From: Arcanobacterium bovis
GTDB lineage: Bacteria; Actinomycetota; Actinomycetes; Actinomycetales; Actinomycetaceae
Reading direction: 5' to 3'
DNA: 64,000 bases
NCBI RefSeq assembly: GCF_004331995.1
Contig: NZ_SJDT01000002.1
Coordinates: 248,001 to 312,000, forward strand
Made by a program: the position numbers and the translations under genes. The notes under the pieces were generated by a model that had not been told where the DNA came from, did no database searches, and worked only from the letters and a program-made list of their open reading frames with translations. Below, in pieces: positions 1 through 8,702 of the stretch. Numbering within the stretch: position 1 is the stretch's first letter; the number at the start of each line of letters is the position of its first letter.

Positions 1-372
1 GTGCTCAACGGGGTTTCGGGTATAGGCCCACGCACCGCTCTGGTAGTGCTGAGTGTGCATAGCCCTGATGATCTGCGCCGTGCGGTACAAAATAAAGATG
101 AAGCAGCGCTCACTCGTGTTTCTGGCATCGGTAAAAAGGGTGCTCAGCGGATGATTCTCGAGATTGGTGACAAGCTCGGCCCAAGTCGCACGGTGATGAG
201 TGAACCTGCGCAATCGAATGCCTCACCAGATGTTTTGGAGGCTCTGGTGAATCTCGGTTGGCAAGAAAAGGATGCGAGCAGCGCAATCGAAGAAGCGAAA
301 GCGGTCAGCCCTGATGCTACCGTCGCGCAACTGCTGCGTAGTGCATTACAAATTTTGGGAAGTCGGCGATAA
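1..372 (+). CDS. ruvA: RuvA, C-terminal part (Holliday junction branch migration)
   Basis: The gene is cut by the left edge, so the apparent GTG start at base 1 is internal and about 123 C-terminal residues remain. RuvA binds the four-way DNA junction and loads the RuvB motor. The visible part contains two helix-hairpin-helix motifs ([16 protein letters not shown] near residues 3-18 and [16 protein letters not shown] near 40-55), a variable linker, and the small C-terminal three-helix domain that contacts RuvB (about residues 73-123). Only two bases separate its stop from ruvB, so the two are co-transcribed. The call is firm from motifs and neighbour; the N-terminal OB domain and the true start lie outside the window. 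Confidence 0.96.
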   Translation: MLNGVSGIGPRTALVVLSVHSPDDLRRAVQNKDEAALTRVSGIGKKGAQRMILEIGDKLGPSRTVMSEPAQSNASPDVLEALVNLGWQEKDASSAIEEAKAVSPDATVAQLLRSALQILGSRR

Positions 373-374
373 CA

Positions 375-1391
375 GTGAGCCAGTGGGATATTACCAATTT
401 AGATGCCAGTGATACTGAACGTGCCCAAGAAGCAGCGCTACGCCCGAAACGGCTGGTGGAATTCGTGGGGCAAGAAGTCGTGCGAAATCAGCTCTCGCTC
501 GTTTTAGATGCAGCAATTGCCCGTGGAAACGCTCCTGATCACGTGTTGCTTTCTGGGCCTCCAGGGCTAGGAAAGACTACTTTGGCAATGATTATTGCCG
601 CCGAAGTCAACGGATCTTTGCGGCTGACATCTGGCCCAGCAATTCAGCATCCTGGTGATTTAGCTGCAGTATTATCCTCGCTTCAAGAAGGTGACGTGCT
701 CTTCATCGACGAGATTCATCGTTTGGCACGCACCGCTGAGGAAATGCTGTACTTGGCAATGGAAGATTTCCGAGTTGATGTGATGGTTGGCAAAGGTCCA
801 GGTGCTACATCAATTCCGCTGCCATTGCCGTCATTTACCGTGGTTGGTGCAACCACTCGAGCAGGTTTGTTGCCTGCACCTTTGCGCGATCGATTTGGTT
901 TTACGGCTCATCTTGATTACTACCAAAATTCAGAATTAGCGCAAATAGTTTCTGCTAATGCGATCAAACTGGATGCTGTTTTGAACGACGACGCAGCCCA
1001 AGAAATTGCCTCACGCTCACGCGGCACGCCGCGTATTGCGAACCGGTTGTTGCGCCGCGTGCAAGATTGGGCGCAAGTGCGTGGAAACGGCATTCTCGAT
1101 TTGGAGGCGGCGCGAGCGGCTCTCGACGTATTTGAAGTTGATGCCCGCGGTCTTGATCGTCTTGATCGTTCAATGCTCGAAGCAGTGTGTTTACGTTTTA
1201 ATGGCGGACCAGTTGGGCTAACCACTTTAGCTGTTTCTGTAGGGGAGGAACCCGAGACTGTGGAGACGGTTGCCGAGCCATACTTGGTGCGTGAGGGCTT
1301 CTTGGTGCGCACACCGCGAGGACGAATGGCGACGGCGTTGGCATGGAAACATTTGGGACTGATACCACCAGAAGAAACACTTTTTAGTTGA
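375..1391 (+). CDS. ruvB: RuvB, Holliday junction branch migration ATPase
   Basis: RuvB is the hexameric AAA+ motor that drives branch migration with RuvA. The 338-residue protein has the usual family length. Walker A is GPPGLGKTT at residues 61-69, Walker B is FIDEIH at 110-115, sensor 1 is [10 protein letters not shown] near 157-166, the arginine-finger region RDRFGF is at 171-176, and sensor 2 lies in [14 protein letters not shown] winged-helix DNA-binding domain ends the protein, with the typical RTPRGRMAT segment. The GTG start follows the ruvA stop by two bases, which fits translational coupling. Long antisense reading frames beneath it are shadows. Confidence 0.97.
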   Translation: MSQWDITNLDASDTERAQEAALRPKRLVEFVGQEVVRNQLSLVLDAAIARGNAPDHVLLSGPPGLGKTTLAMIIAAEVNGSLRLTSGPAIQHPGDLAAVLSSLQEGDVLFIDEIHRLARTAEEMLYLAMEDFRVDVMVGKGPGATSIPLPLPSFTVVGATTRAGLLPAPLRDRFGFTAHLDYYQNSELAQIVSANAIKLDAVLNDDAAQEIASRSRGTPRIANRLLRRVQDWAQVRGNGILDLEAARAALDVFEVDARGLDRLDRSMLEAVCLRFNGGPVGLTTLAVSVGEEPETVETVAEPYLVREGFLVRTPRGRMATALAWKHLGLIPPEETLFS

Positions 1392-1449
1392 TGGAAAAAA
1401 CGAGTAAAGTGATCAATGATAATTTTGAACATTCTACGGAGACACATCT

Positions 1450-1836
1450 ATGCCAGGAATTGAAATCTTAATCTTGCTTGTGATCATGGTCGGATTTATC
1501 TGGTTCATGAACGCAGGTGCCAAGAAAGCACAGCGTGCTCAGCTGGAACAGCGCGACAAAGCTATCGCAGTGGGAAACAATGTTGTGACCACATCGGGAT
1601 TCTTTGGGCGCATCGTTGATATAGATGGTGACGCCGTAACGCTTGAGTCGCCCAGTGGCGACGAGACGGTTTGGCTCAGAACGTCAATTATGGCGGAAAT
1701 GAATATACCGGTTGCAGAAATTAGCGAAGAAGATGCAGCGCTCATTGACGAATCAGCTGAGGAAATGCCTGCGGATAACGACGCAGTTATTGAAAAGCCA
1801 GTGGCTGATACTCCGGTGGAACGCACTGATAACTGA
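1450..1836 (+). CDS. yajC: YajC, SecDF accessory membrane protein
   Basis: YajC is the small partner of the SecD-SecF complex at the protein-export channel. The 128-residue protein has one N-terminal membrane helix (about residues 4-16), a basic patch KKAQRAQLEQRDKA, and the family core VGNNVVTTSGFFGRIVDIDGDAVTLE at about 42-67 (shown here as a span of two motifs, GNNVVTTSGFFGRIVDI and DGDAVTLE). The tail is strongly acidic. GGAG stands 9 bases before the ATG. Position directly before secD-secF supports the call. A TGATAATTTT string upstream, between ruvB and this gene, may be a -10 element. Confidence 0.93.
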   Translation: MPGIEILILLVIMVGFIWFMNAGAKKAQRAQLEQRDKAIAVGNNVVTTSGFFGRIVDIDGDAVTLESPSGDETVWLRTSIMAEMNIPVAEISEEDAALIDESAEEMPADNDAVIEKPVADTPVERTDN

Positions 1837-1899
1837 AAATTCTGACAAAACTAAAAGATTTCCATCAGAACAAATCTGAACAAGAGAAAAGACAATTTC

Positions 1900-3846
1900 G
1901 TGTCGAAAAATAGAGTAATGGAGAGGCAGACATCGCGTAACAAGCGACTGTTGGTGCTTTTCGTATTAATGATTGCCCTCATTGGTTCACTTTTTGCGGG
2001 CACACTTAAGGGAACGCAATCGCGGTTCACGCCTTCCTTGGCACTTGACCTCGAAGGTGGAACCCAGATCATTTTGACCCCAGTGGCAACAGATGGCTCG
2101 GAAGTTACCGAATCTGATGTGTCTCAGGCAATCGAAATTATTCGCCAGCGTGTGGATGCGTCGGGTGTTGCAGAAGCAGAAATCAGTGCTCAGGGCGGAA
2201 AAAATATCGTGGTTGCTTTGCCAGGAAACCCGAGCAAGGAAACCTTAGATTTGGTTCGTACATCTGCAGTTTTGCGCTTGCGTCCGGTGCTCTCGGTCAT
2301 GGCGCCAAAGGCTTTAACTGCAGATGATATCGCGAAAATGAAACAAGCGCAGGCCAATGGTGGTGCTGCGAATGGGCAAGCTGCTCCGGCTCCTGAAACT
2401 CCTGCTCCCAATTTGACTCCTGAACAGCTTGAACAAGAGATTGTTGCCTTAGCTGATTCCAATAAGGATGGAAAAATTGAGGATGCTCCACAAAGCACTC
2501 CGAAAGACTATTCGGATGATCTTTGGGTAACTGAAAAGGCGCTCTACGATGCTTTCAAGCTTGAATGTGGCTCAGAAGATGCTCGTTTGCGTGCTACAGC
2601 TGACGATCCCAAAAAGGCTTCGGTAGCTTGTTCCATAACTGGCGAGCAAAAGTACATTCTTGGTCCGGCAGAAATTGAAGGCACGAACTTGACGAAGGCA
2701 TCGTCGTCGATGGCTACCGATCAAAAGGGTACTCCAACTGGTGGTTGGGCTGTGAACATGCAGTTCGATTCGGCGGGCGCTAAAGCTTTTGCGGACGTAA
2801 CAGGGCGCATCTACCAAATGCAGTCGCCAAAGAACCAGTTCGCTATCGTGCTTGACGGTCAGGTACTTTCTGCTCCAGTTCCGAATGGTCCGATTTCTGG
2901 TGGACAGGCGCAAATCACAGGGCATTTCAAAGCCGACGAAGCTGCGGCATTGGCTAACCAGCTCAACTTTGGTTCTTTGCCTTTGAACTTCAATGTGCAA
3001 TCTGAGGAACAGATTTCGGCAACACTCGGTGCCGAGCAGCTCCAAGCAGGTCTGATTGCTGGCTTTATTGGTTTGTTGCTGATCGTTTTGTATATGCTTT
3101 GGCAATACCACGGTCTGGGCATTATTGCTGTTGCGTCTATTGTTCTCTCGACAGGTTTGTCCTATCTCGTCATTTGCGCGTTGTCGTGGGGCATGGGATA
3201 CCGGTTGTCTATGGCAGGCGTGCTCGGTGTGATTATTTCGATTGGCGTCACAGCCGATTCCTTCATCGTGTACTTCGAACGTATTCGAGATGAAATTCGC
3301 GATGGACGCAATATCCACTCTGCAATTGAATACGGCTGGGATCGCGCCAAGCGCACGATCATTATTTCCGACTGTGTGAACCTAATTGCGTCGGTTGTGC
3401 TTTACATTCTTACCGTTGGCTCGGTGCGAGGTTTCGCATTCACACTTGGAATCACCACGCTGCTCGATCTGATCGTCGTCATGATGTTCACCTATCCGTT
3501 GATGCTACTCGTGATTCGAACGGCATTCTTTGGAAAGGGCAAGCGTTTCTCTGGTCTGGACATTGAGCGTTTGCGCCATGTTCCGCTATATCGTGGACGC
3601 GGCAATTTCGGCGCGAATTCCAAAGCGACGGCGTCTTCCGATGAGGTGGCTCTGGCTCAGGCTACGGGGGAAAGCGAGTTGACGCCGTCGGCAGTTGAGA
3701 CTGAGGAAGCCCCTATAAAACTACCTGCCGGAAAACCAGGTGAAACGCTGGCTGAACGCCGCGCTCGAGAACGGCGAGAAAAGAAGAAAGCGCAGGCTCA
3801 AGAAATGAGCGATACCAATAGCGCATCGGAAGGGGAGGAGAACTGA
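1900..3846 (+). CDS. secD: SecD, protein-export translocase subunit
   Basis: SecD works with SecF and YajC to pull exported proteins off the Sec channel using the proton gradient. The 648-residue protein shows a first membrane helix (about 18-35), the family motif LALDLEGGTQIIL at 47-59, a large extracytoplasmic domain, and five further membrane helices from about 380 to 540 with the typical ADSFIVYFERIRDEIR segment. Two things are unusual. An Ala/Pro-rich insert (about 150-172) is followed by an EF-hand-like stretch, DSNKDGKIED at 186-195. The C-terminus has a long charged tail rich in Arg, Lys and Glu. I chose the GTG start because AAGAGAAAAG precedes it; the ATG six codons later is possible. 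Its stop overlaps the secF start by one base. Confidence 0.96.
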   Translation: MSKNRVMERQTSRNKRLLVLFVLMIALIGSLFAGTLKGTQSRFTPSLALDLEGGTQIILTPVATDGSEVTESDVSQAIEIIRQRVDASGVAEAEISAQGGKNIVVALPGNPSKETLDLVRTSAVLRLRPVLSVMAPKALTADDIAKMKQAQANGGAANGQAAPAPETPAPNLTPEQLEQEIVALADSNKDGKIEDAPQSTPKDYSDDLWVTEKALYDAFKLECGSEDARLRATADDPKKASVACSITGEQKYILGPAEIEGTNLTKASSSMATDQKGTPTGGWAVNMQFDSAGAKAFADVTGRIYQMQSPKNQFAIVLDGQVLSAPVPNGPISGGQAQITGHFKADEAAALANQLNFGSLPLNFNVQSEEQISATLGAEQLQAGLIAGFIGLLLIVLYMLWQYHGLGIIAVASIVLSTGLSYLVICALSWGMGYRLSMAGVLGVIISIGVTADSFIVYFERIRDEIRDGRNIHSAIEYGWDRAKRTIIISDCVNLIASVVLYILTVGSVRGFAFTLGITTLLDLIVVMMFTYPLMLLVIRTAFFGKGKRFSGLDIERLRHVPLYRGRGNFGANSKATASSDEVALAQATGESELTPSAVETEEAPIKLPAGKPGETLAERRARERREKKKAQAQEMSDTNSASEGEEN

Positions 3847-4967
3847 TGTCTGTTTACTCCATTGGTAATGATCTTTACTCCGGTCGCAAATCCTTCAACG
3901 TTATTGGTTTGCGCAAAATCTGGTTCGGTATCATCATTTTGGCTATTTTGGCGTCGATTACATCGGTGTTCGTAAAGGAGCCAAATCTTGGAATTGAGTT
4001 CCGAGGCGGATCGCAGTTCACAGTGTCGAATACGAAAATTGATTCGCACGACGGCGCTTACAAGGTAATCGCTCAAGTTGGTAAAGACGACGCTCCGCGC
4101 GTTTCTTCGTTGGGGTCGAATTCGATTCGTGTTCAGACCACCTCTTTGGACGATCAATCGACACAGAAGGTCAAAGAAGAACTAGCGAAGGCTTATCAAG
4201 TTCCGGAAAAGGAAGTAACTTCTACGTTCATTGGTCCATCGTGGGGCAAGGATATCATGGACAAGGCTATCCGAGCCATGATCGTGTTCTTGGTTGCCGT
4301 ATCGATCGTGTTGATTGCGTACTTCCGTTCATGGACTATCGCGGTTGGCGCTATCGGAGCACTACTTCATGATTTCGTTGTCACATTGGGTATCTATTGG
4401 ATTCTTGGTTTGGAGATTACTCCGGCCACTATCATCGGTATTCTCACGATTTTGGGCTATTCGCTTTACGATACCGTTGTGGTGTTCGATAAGGTGCGTG
4501 AAAACACCCTTGAACTGCGCAAGCAACGCAAGATTACCTATGAAGAGTCAGCAAACTTGGCTATCAACCAGACTTTGATCCGTTCGATCAACACTTCGAT
4601 TACCGGACTTTTGCCGGTTATGGCAGTGCTGTTCATTGGTGTTGGTATTTTCGGTGCTGAAACACTCCGTGATCTCGCATTGGTGATGTTCGTTGGAATG
4701 TTGCTCTCGACTCTTTCGTCGATCTTCATCGCTGCGCCATTGGCTGTTGCTTTGGCTTTGCGCAACGACGATATTGCTGCCCATACCCGTAGCGTATTGG
4801 CATCGCGAGGTGAGCTTGGACATGAAACGTCTAAGGATTTGGAATCAGTAGACGGAGCATCGGAAGAATCGGATATGATTACTGGTGCGCATTTGGACGA
4901 CCGCGTGGCCGGGCAACACAAAGGCAATTCTGCTCAGCCGAAAAAGCGAAAGAAGAGGAATCGATGA
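3846..4967 (+). CDS. secF: SecF, protein-export translocase subunit
   Basis: SecF is the second channel-associated subunit of the SecDF complex. The 373-residue protein has a membrane helix at about 27-45, the motif EPNLGIEFRGGSQF near 45-58, an extracytoplasmic domain, and five membrane helices from about 135 to 315. The diagnostic GYSLYDTVVVFDKVRE motif follows the fourth helix. The final 50 residues form a hydrophilic tail ending in a run of Lys and Arg. It overlaps secD by one base and apt by four, so this is one tightly packed operon. No doubt about the family. Confidence 0.96.
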   Translation: MSVYSIGNDLYSGRKSFNVIGLRKIWFGIIILAILASITSVFVKEPNLGIEFRGGSQFTVSNTKIDSHDGAYKVIAQVGKDDAPRVSSLGSNSIRVQTTSLDDQSTQKVKEELAKAYQVPEKEVTSTFIGPSWGKDIMDKAIRAMIVFLVAVSIVLIAYFRSWTIAVGAIGALLHDFVVTLGIYWILGLEITPATIIGILTILGYSLYDTVVVFDKVRENTLELRKQRKITYEESANLAINQTLIRSINTSITGLLPVMAVLFIGVGIFGAETLRDLALVMFVGMLLSTLSSIFIAAPLAVALALRNDDIAAHTRSVLASRGELGHETSKDLESVDGASEESDMITGAHLDDRVAGQHKGNSAQPKKRKKRNR

Positions 4968-5515
4968 TGGGTGAGAACCTGATTTTTCCCAAGGACACTG
5001 TTGAACTCGTTGAATCACACGTGCGTGAAGTGAGTGATTTTCCCGCTCCAGGTGTTCTTTTCCGAGACATCACTCCTCTGATTGCCGATGCACATGCATT
5101 CGGACAGTTGATTGAAATTCTTGCTGATCGTTACCGCGGCAAGGTTGATGCGGTTGCTGGTCTTGAATCGAGAGGTTTTATCCTCGGCGCTCCATTGGCG
5201 GTTGCCATGGGCGTTGGAATGCTGACGATTCGTAAGGCAGGCCGATTGCCTGGACCAGTAGTTGGAGTGGACTACGATCTTGAATACGGTTCGGCTCGCA
5301 TGGAGTTGCAACCATTCACAGTCGAAGACGGAATGCGCGTGCTCGTAATTGACGACGTGTTGGCAACTGGCGGTACTGCTGCTGCCGCATTTGATCTCAT
5401 CGAACAAGCAGGTGGCGTTCCAGCTGCGTTGTGTGTTCTGCTCGAGCTAACTGACTTGGGCGGACGTGAACGACTGGGTGAAAAGATTCCAATCGAATCA
5501 GTTCTTAGTTACTGA
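4964..5515 (+). CDS. apt: Adenine phosphoribosyltransferase
   Basis: Apt makes AMP from adenine and PRPP in the cytoplasm, salvaging the base. The 183-residue protein carries FPAPGVLFRDITPL at 26-39, the substrate loop region GLESRGFILGAPLA at 66-79, and the PRPP-binding motif VLVIDDVLATGGTAAA at 126-141. The start overlaps the secF stop as ATGA; an ATG one codon later is equally possible. The order secF-apt-relA is common in actinobacteria, where nucleotide salvage sits beside the ppGpp enzyme. A strong terminator follows directly, so apt ends this operon and relA is expressed from its own promoter. Confidence 0.95.
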   Translation: MMGENLIFPKDTVELVESHVREVSDFPAPGVLFRDITPLIADAHAFGQLIEILADRYRGKVDAVAGLESRGFILGAPLAVAMGVGMLTIRKAGRLPGPVVGVDYDLEYGSARMELQPFTVEDGMRVLVIDDVLATGGTAAAAFDLIEQAGGVPAALCVLLELTDLGGRERLGEKIPIESVLSY

Positions 5516-5557
5516 AAATACAGAGCACGGGCAGGGGACTGCCCGTGCTCTGTATTT
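5516..5557 (+). terminator. Strong intrinsic terminator after apt
   Basis: The arms 5516-5534 and 5539-5557 are perfect reverse complements (19 bp, GC-rich core AGCACGGGCAG) around the loop GGGA. The A-rich foot and T-rich end let it act in either direction. It begins directly after the apt stop codon. Confidence 0.93.
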
Positions 5558-5652
5558 AGGCAGGTGATCTCTTGGGAGTATTCGGCCTTTATGCCAGTGA
5601 TTGTATTGCCGATGAGTCAATGCCGGAGTCTTGGTTGATGAAACTCTTAAGT

Positions 5653-5693
5653 TTGAAATTTTATTCGGGGAGAAATTCCCGTAAAATCACAGC
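5653..5693 (+). promoter_or_regulatory. Putative relA promoter (leaderless type)
   Basis: TAAAAT at 5682-5687 ends six bases before the ATG at 5694, the spacing expected if transcription starts on the start codon. The only -35-like hexamer, TTGAAA at 5653-5658, is 23 bases away, too far for an ideal promoter. The rest of the 5558-5652 gap shows nothing I can name. Confidence 0.5.
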
Positions 5694-8000
5694 ATGGTAG
5701 GTGGAAATATGTCGGAGAATCACGGGGGATCGCGATTTCGATCCAAGTATTCATGGTTGAGTAAGCGCGAATCAATCGTGATTCCTGATGCCCTGTCCGA
5801 TATTTTTGAAGCCATTTCTGATCGATCGCTAAACTCTGAACGCATTATTCATGCTTATGAGGTCGCAAAACACTGCCATGAAGGCCAAAAGCGCAAATCG
5901 GGCGAACCTTATATCACTCATCCCATTGCGGTTTGCGAAATCCTTGCCGAGCTAGGAATGGACGAGGACACCCTCGTCGCAGCGCTCCTTCACGATACCG
6001 TTGAGGATACCGGTTATACGCTCAAAGAAGTCACAAAAGAATTTGGCGAAACAGTAGCATTGCTTGTTGACGGAGTGACGAAGCTCGACAAAGTGGAATT
6101 TGGCGAGGCGGCCCAAGCCGAGACTGTGCGAAAAATGGTCGTGGCTATGGCTAAAGACATTCGTGTATTGCTCATTAAATTGGGAGATCGCCTCCACAAT
6201 GCTCGCACGTGGGGCTATGTTGAGTCCTCATCGGCAGCCAAGAAAGCTCGCGAGACTTTGGAGATCTACGCGCCTCTTGCACATCGGCTTGGCATGAACT
6301 CCATTAAATGGGAACTGGAAGATCTTTCATTTAAGACTCTCTACCCAGCGGTATATTCGGAAATCGAGCGCATGGTGGTAGATCGTAGTCCAGAACGAGT
6401 CGCCTATATTGAAAATATTAAGAAAGCACTGGAATCGGAGCTGGCACGTGCAAAGGTCGAGTGTACAATCTCTGGTAGGCCGAAGCACTACTATTCGATT
6501 TATCAGAAAATGATCTTGCGCGGGCGCGATTTTGAAGATATTTATGATCTCATCGGTGTGCGTGTGCTCGTCAATGAAGTGCAGGACTGCTACACAGCTT
6601 TGGGCGTTGCGAACTCTATTTTTACCCCGATTCAGGGGCGTATTAAGGATTATATTGCCAGCCCTAAATTTAACTTCTATCAATCAATCCACACCTCGGT
6701 GATCGGGCCGAATGGCAAAACTGTAGAGATTCAGATTCGCACCTACGATATGCACCGACGCGCCGAGTTTGGCGTCGCTGCGCACTGGCGTTACAAAGAG
6801 AATCCCAACAAGAAGAGCGGAAACGTTGAAACTAGCGCTGAAGACACTCAGCTTGAATGGCTTCGTCAGCTGGTGGATTGGCAGCGCGACACAGCTGATC
6901 CTGCGGAGTTCCTCGATTCGCTCCGTTATGAGATGTCCGGGCATCAAGTATATGTGTTCACGCCCAAGGGTGAAGTAATGGAGCTGGCAGCGGGAGCGAC
7001 GCCGGTCGATTTCGCTTATGCTGTTCACACCGAAGTCGGGCACAAAACAGTTGGTGCGAAAGTCAATGATCGTCTCGTGACTCTTGACCATCGGCTTGAA
7101 TCTGGCGATACGGTTGAGATCATCACGGCTAAGTCTGATGACGCTGGTCCATCACAAGGATGGATGGATTTCGTTGCCACTCCACGTGCCCGTGCGAAGA
7201 TCAAATCGTGGTTCACTCGAAACCGCCGCGATGAAGCGATAGAGATTGGCAAAGAGAAGCTTGCTAAAACGATTCGTCGGAAGAACGAGCCTGTTCAGCG
7301 TCTGATGTCCCATGAGACGTTAAAGGCTGTGGCGCAAGATTTCTCGCGAACTGATGTTTCGGATCTGTATTCGGCAATTGGTGAAGGATCGATTTCTGCT
7401 GAAACAGTGGTGCGCCGAATTATTTCCTCGCAAGGTGGCCAAGCCGGCGTCGAAGAGACGATGTCGGAAGCTGTAACGCCTACGCGTATCCAACACCGCC
7501 GCGAGGGTAACGCCTCGTCTGCCGTCGTCGTATCGAATCTTGACGACGTCGATGTGCTCGTCAAGCTTGCAAAGTGCTGTACGCCAGTGCCTCCGGACGC
7601 CATCGTTGGTTTCGTGACGCGTGGAAAAGGGATTTCTGTTCATCGTGCCGACTGCCCGAATGTGGACTCCTTGCGCCGTGAGCCTGATCGCTTTATTGAT
7701 ATTGCTTGGGACGGCACGCCAGAAGGCATATTCCTTGTGCAAGTGCAGATCGAAGCTCTCGATAGGAAAGGCCTGTTGGCTGACATCACGAAGGCTTTGA
7801 GTGAGCACGATATTAATATGATTTCTGGATCAATTAATACCTCAAGTGAGCGACTCGCTCGGTCGAATTTCATTTTTGAGATCTCTGATCCACGCCATCT
7901 TGATCGGGTGCTGAAGGAACTGCGCAAGATTGAGGGTGTTTACGACGCCTATCGTGTTACGGCGTCGAAGAAGGATGCACACCGGCGGGTCTTGCCATAA
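5694..8000 (+). CDS. relA: RelA/SpoT-family (p)ppGpp synthetase/hydrolase
   Basis: This is the long RSH enzyme of the stringent response, which makes and probably degrades (p)ppGpp. The 768-residue protein has an HD hydrolase domain (HD pair at 100-101 in LLHDTVEDT), a synthetase domain with GRPKHYYSIYQK and YQSIHTSVIGP, the charged R-G-R-D stretch typical of two-way enzymes, a TGS domain (VYVFTPKGEVMEL), and a C-terminal ACT domain. Two starts compete. ATG 5694 fits a leaderless message, with TAAAAT six bases upstream; ATG 5709 has AGGTGG upstream and would remove five residues. The 3' end overlaps the convergent gene at 7957-8556 by 44 bases. Confidence 0.96.
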   Translation: MVGGNMSENHGGSRFRSKYSWLSKRESIVIPDALSDIFEAISDRSLNSERIIHAYEVAKHCHEGQKRKSGEPYITHPIAVCEILAELGMDEDTLVAALLHDTVEDTGYTLKEVTKEFGETVALLVDGVTKLDKVEFGEAAQAETVRKMVVAMAKDIRVLLIKLGDRLHNARTWGYVESSSAAKKARETLEIYAPLAHRLGMNSIKWELEDLSFKTLYPAVYSEIERMVVDRSPERVAYIENIKKALESELARAKVECTISGRPKHYYSIYQKMILRGRDFEDIYDLIGVRVLVNEVQDCYTALGVANSIFTPIQGRIKDYIASPKFNFYQSIHTSVIGPNGKTVEIQIRTYDMHRRAEFGVAAHWRYKENPNKKSGNVETSAEDTQLEWLRQLVDWQRDTADPAEFLDSLRYEMSGHQVYVFTPKGEVMELAAGATPVDFAYAVHTEVGHKTVGAKVNDRLVTLDHRLESGDTVEIITAKSDDAGPSQGWMDFVATPRARAKIKSWFTRNRRDEAIEIGKEKLAKTIRRKNEPVQRLMSHETLKAVAQDFSRTDVSDLYSAIGEGSISAETVVRRIISSQGGQAGVEETMSEAVTPTRIQHRREGNASSAVVVSNLDDVDVLVKLAKCCTPVPPDAIVGFVTRGKGISVHRADCPNVDSLRREPDRFIDIAWDGTPEGIFLVQVQIEALDRKGLLADITKALSEHDINMISGSINTSSERLARSNFIFEISDPRHLDRVLKELRKIEGVYDAYRVTASKKDAHRRVLP

Positions 8001-8556
8001 GCGATGTGTCGCTGTGGTTGGGGCGATTATAGGAGAATATGTCGCTTGGGAGCTGGGAGAGTACCGCTTGCACCCGTTTCTTGCCTGCCACTGAACGGAT
8101 GCGTTCAAGGCAATCGAGCATTCGTTCGTAACGAGCGCCTGCGCGTAGAAGTGAAGGTAAATACCCGATTCCCGACTCTAAGTCTTCAAGAAGGAGATCA
8201 ACGGCAGTTCGATCGCAGTCTGTGACGAACACATTGCCTAACTTGAGAATATTGTGGGATTGAATCCTGCGGCGTGGGCCAGTGTTGCGATATTTCGAGT
8301 CTAAACGTACGGTACGAGGGCCACGCACGAGAGTAACAGGAGCAATGCCAGTATGTATCCACAGCGCCGAGCGTGCGCTGAGGATATCTCCTTCGTGAGT
8401 GATGGACTGATGCGCATAAGCGCGCAATGTTGGAGTGATGCAATAATTTAGATCTGCAAAGATTCCAGGTAAAAGCTCAAGATATTGATCGTCGCTGAGT
8501 CGACATTCATTGAGCTGTGCTAGGTTTTTGGCTTCGATAAGCGGGAATGTGATCAT
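7957..8556 (-). CDS. AbiEi-like antitoxin-domain protein, no toxin partner
   Basis: This 199-residue protein resembles actinobacterial proteins annotated as type IV antitoxin AbiEi family. The clues are SARSALWIHTGIAPV (about 60-74), a basic stretch RGPRTVRLDSKYRNTGPRRR, the segment VFVTDCDRTAVDLLLED (about 109-125), and a helical end. Some relatives start with a winged-helix domain that is short or missing here. No AbiEii nucleotidyltransferase toxin lies beside it, so it may be a stand-alone DNA-binding protein. Its end overlaps convergent relA by 44 bases. TATACC six bases before the ATG and the lack of a Shine-Dalgarno suggest a leaderless message. Family assignment is by resemblance only. 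Confidence 0.55.
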   Translation of the reverse strand: MITFPLIEAKNLAQLNECRLSDDQYLELLPGIFADLNYCITPTLRAYAHQSITHEGDILSARSALWIHTGIAPVTLVRGPRTVRLDSKYRNTGPRRRIQSHNILKLGNVFVTDCDRTAVDLLLEDLESGIGYLPSLLRAGARYERMLDCLERIRSVAGKKRVQAVLSQLPSDIFSYNRPNHSDTSLMARPAGVHPSSTP

Positions 8557-8583
8557 GAAGCAGGTATATCAAAATCCGCCATT

Positions 8584-8627
8584 GGCTTGGGGGTGGTTTC
8601 CACAGCTGTGGAAACCACCCCCAAGCC
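8584..8627. terminator. Perfect 44-base palindrome, probable terminator
   Basis: The left half 8584-8605 is the exact reverse complement of the right half 8606-8627, centred on AGCT. It has a G-rich run (TTGGGGGTGGTTT at 8587-8599) but no U tract. It lies between two minus-strand genes, downstream of the DUF349 gene. The same 13-base core recurs in the terminator at 59364-59420. Confidence 0.7.
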
Positions 8628-8634
8628 CGACTTC

Positions 8635-8678
8635 GGTGGGTTGGTGAACAGGGAAAATGCCCTGTTCGCCAACCCACC
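8635..8678 (-). terminator. Long hairpin after the DUF349 gene
   Basis: Arms 8635-8653 and 8660-8678 pair over 19 positions with one G-U wobble, around a six-base loop AAAATG. It is the first hairpin met by transcripts of the DUF349 gene, 24 bases beyond its stop, and is followed 7 bases later by the 8584-8627 palindrome. Two hairpins in series suggest a tight transcriptional stop. Confidence 0.75.
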
Positions 8679-8702
8679 ATATAAATATCTAGTTAGCTCT
8701 AG

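Noticed and set aside
2572-3318. Long open frame opposite secD
   Set aside because: Antisense to a certain gene, with a composition unlike a protein.
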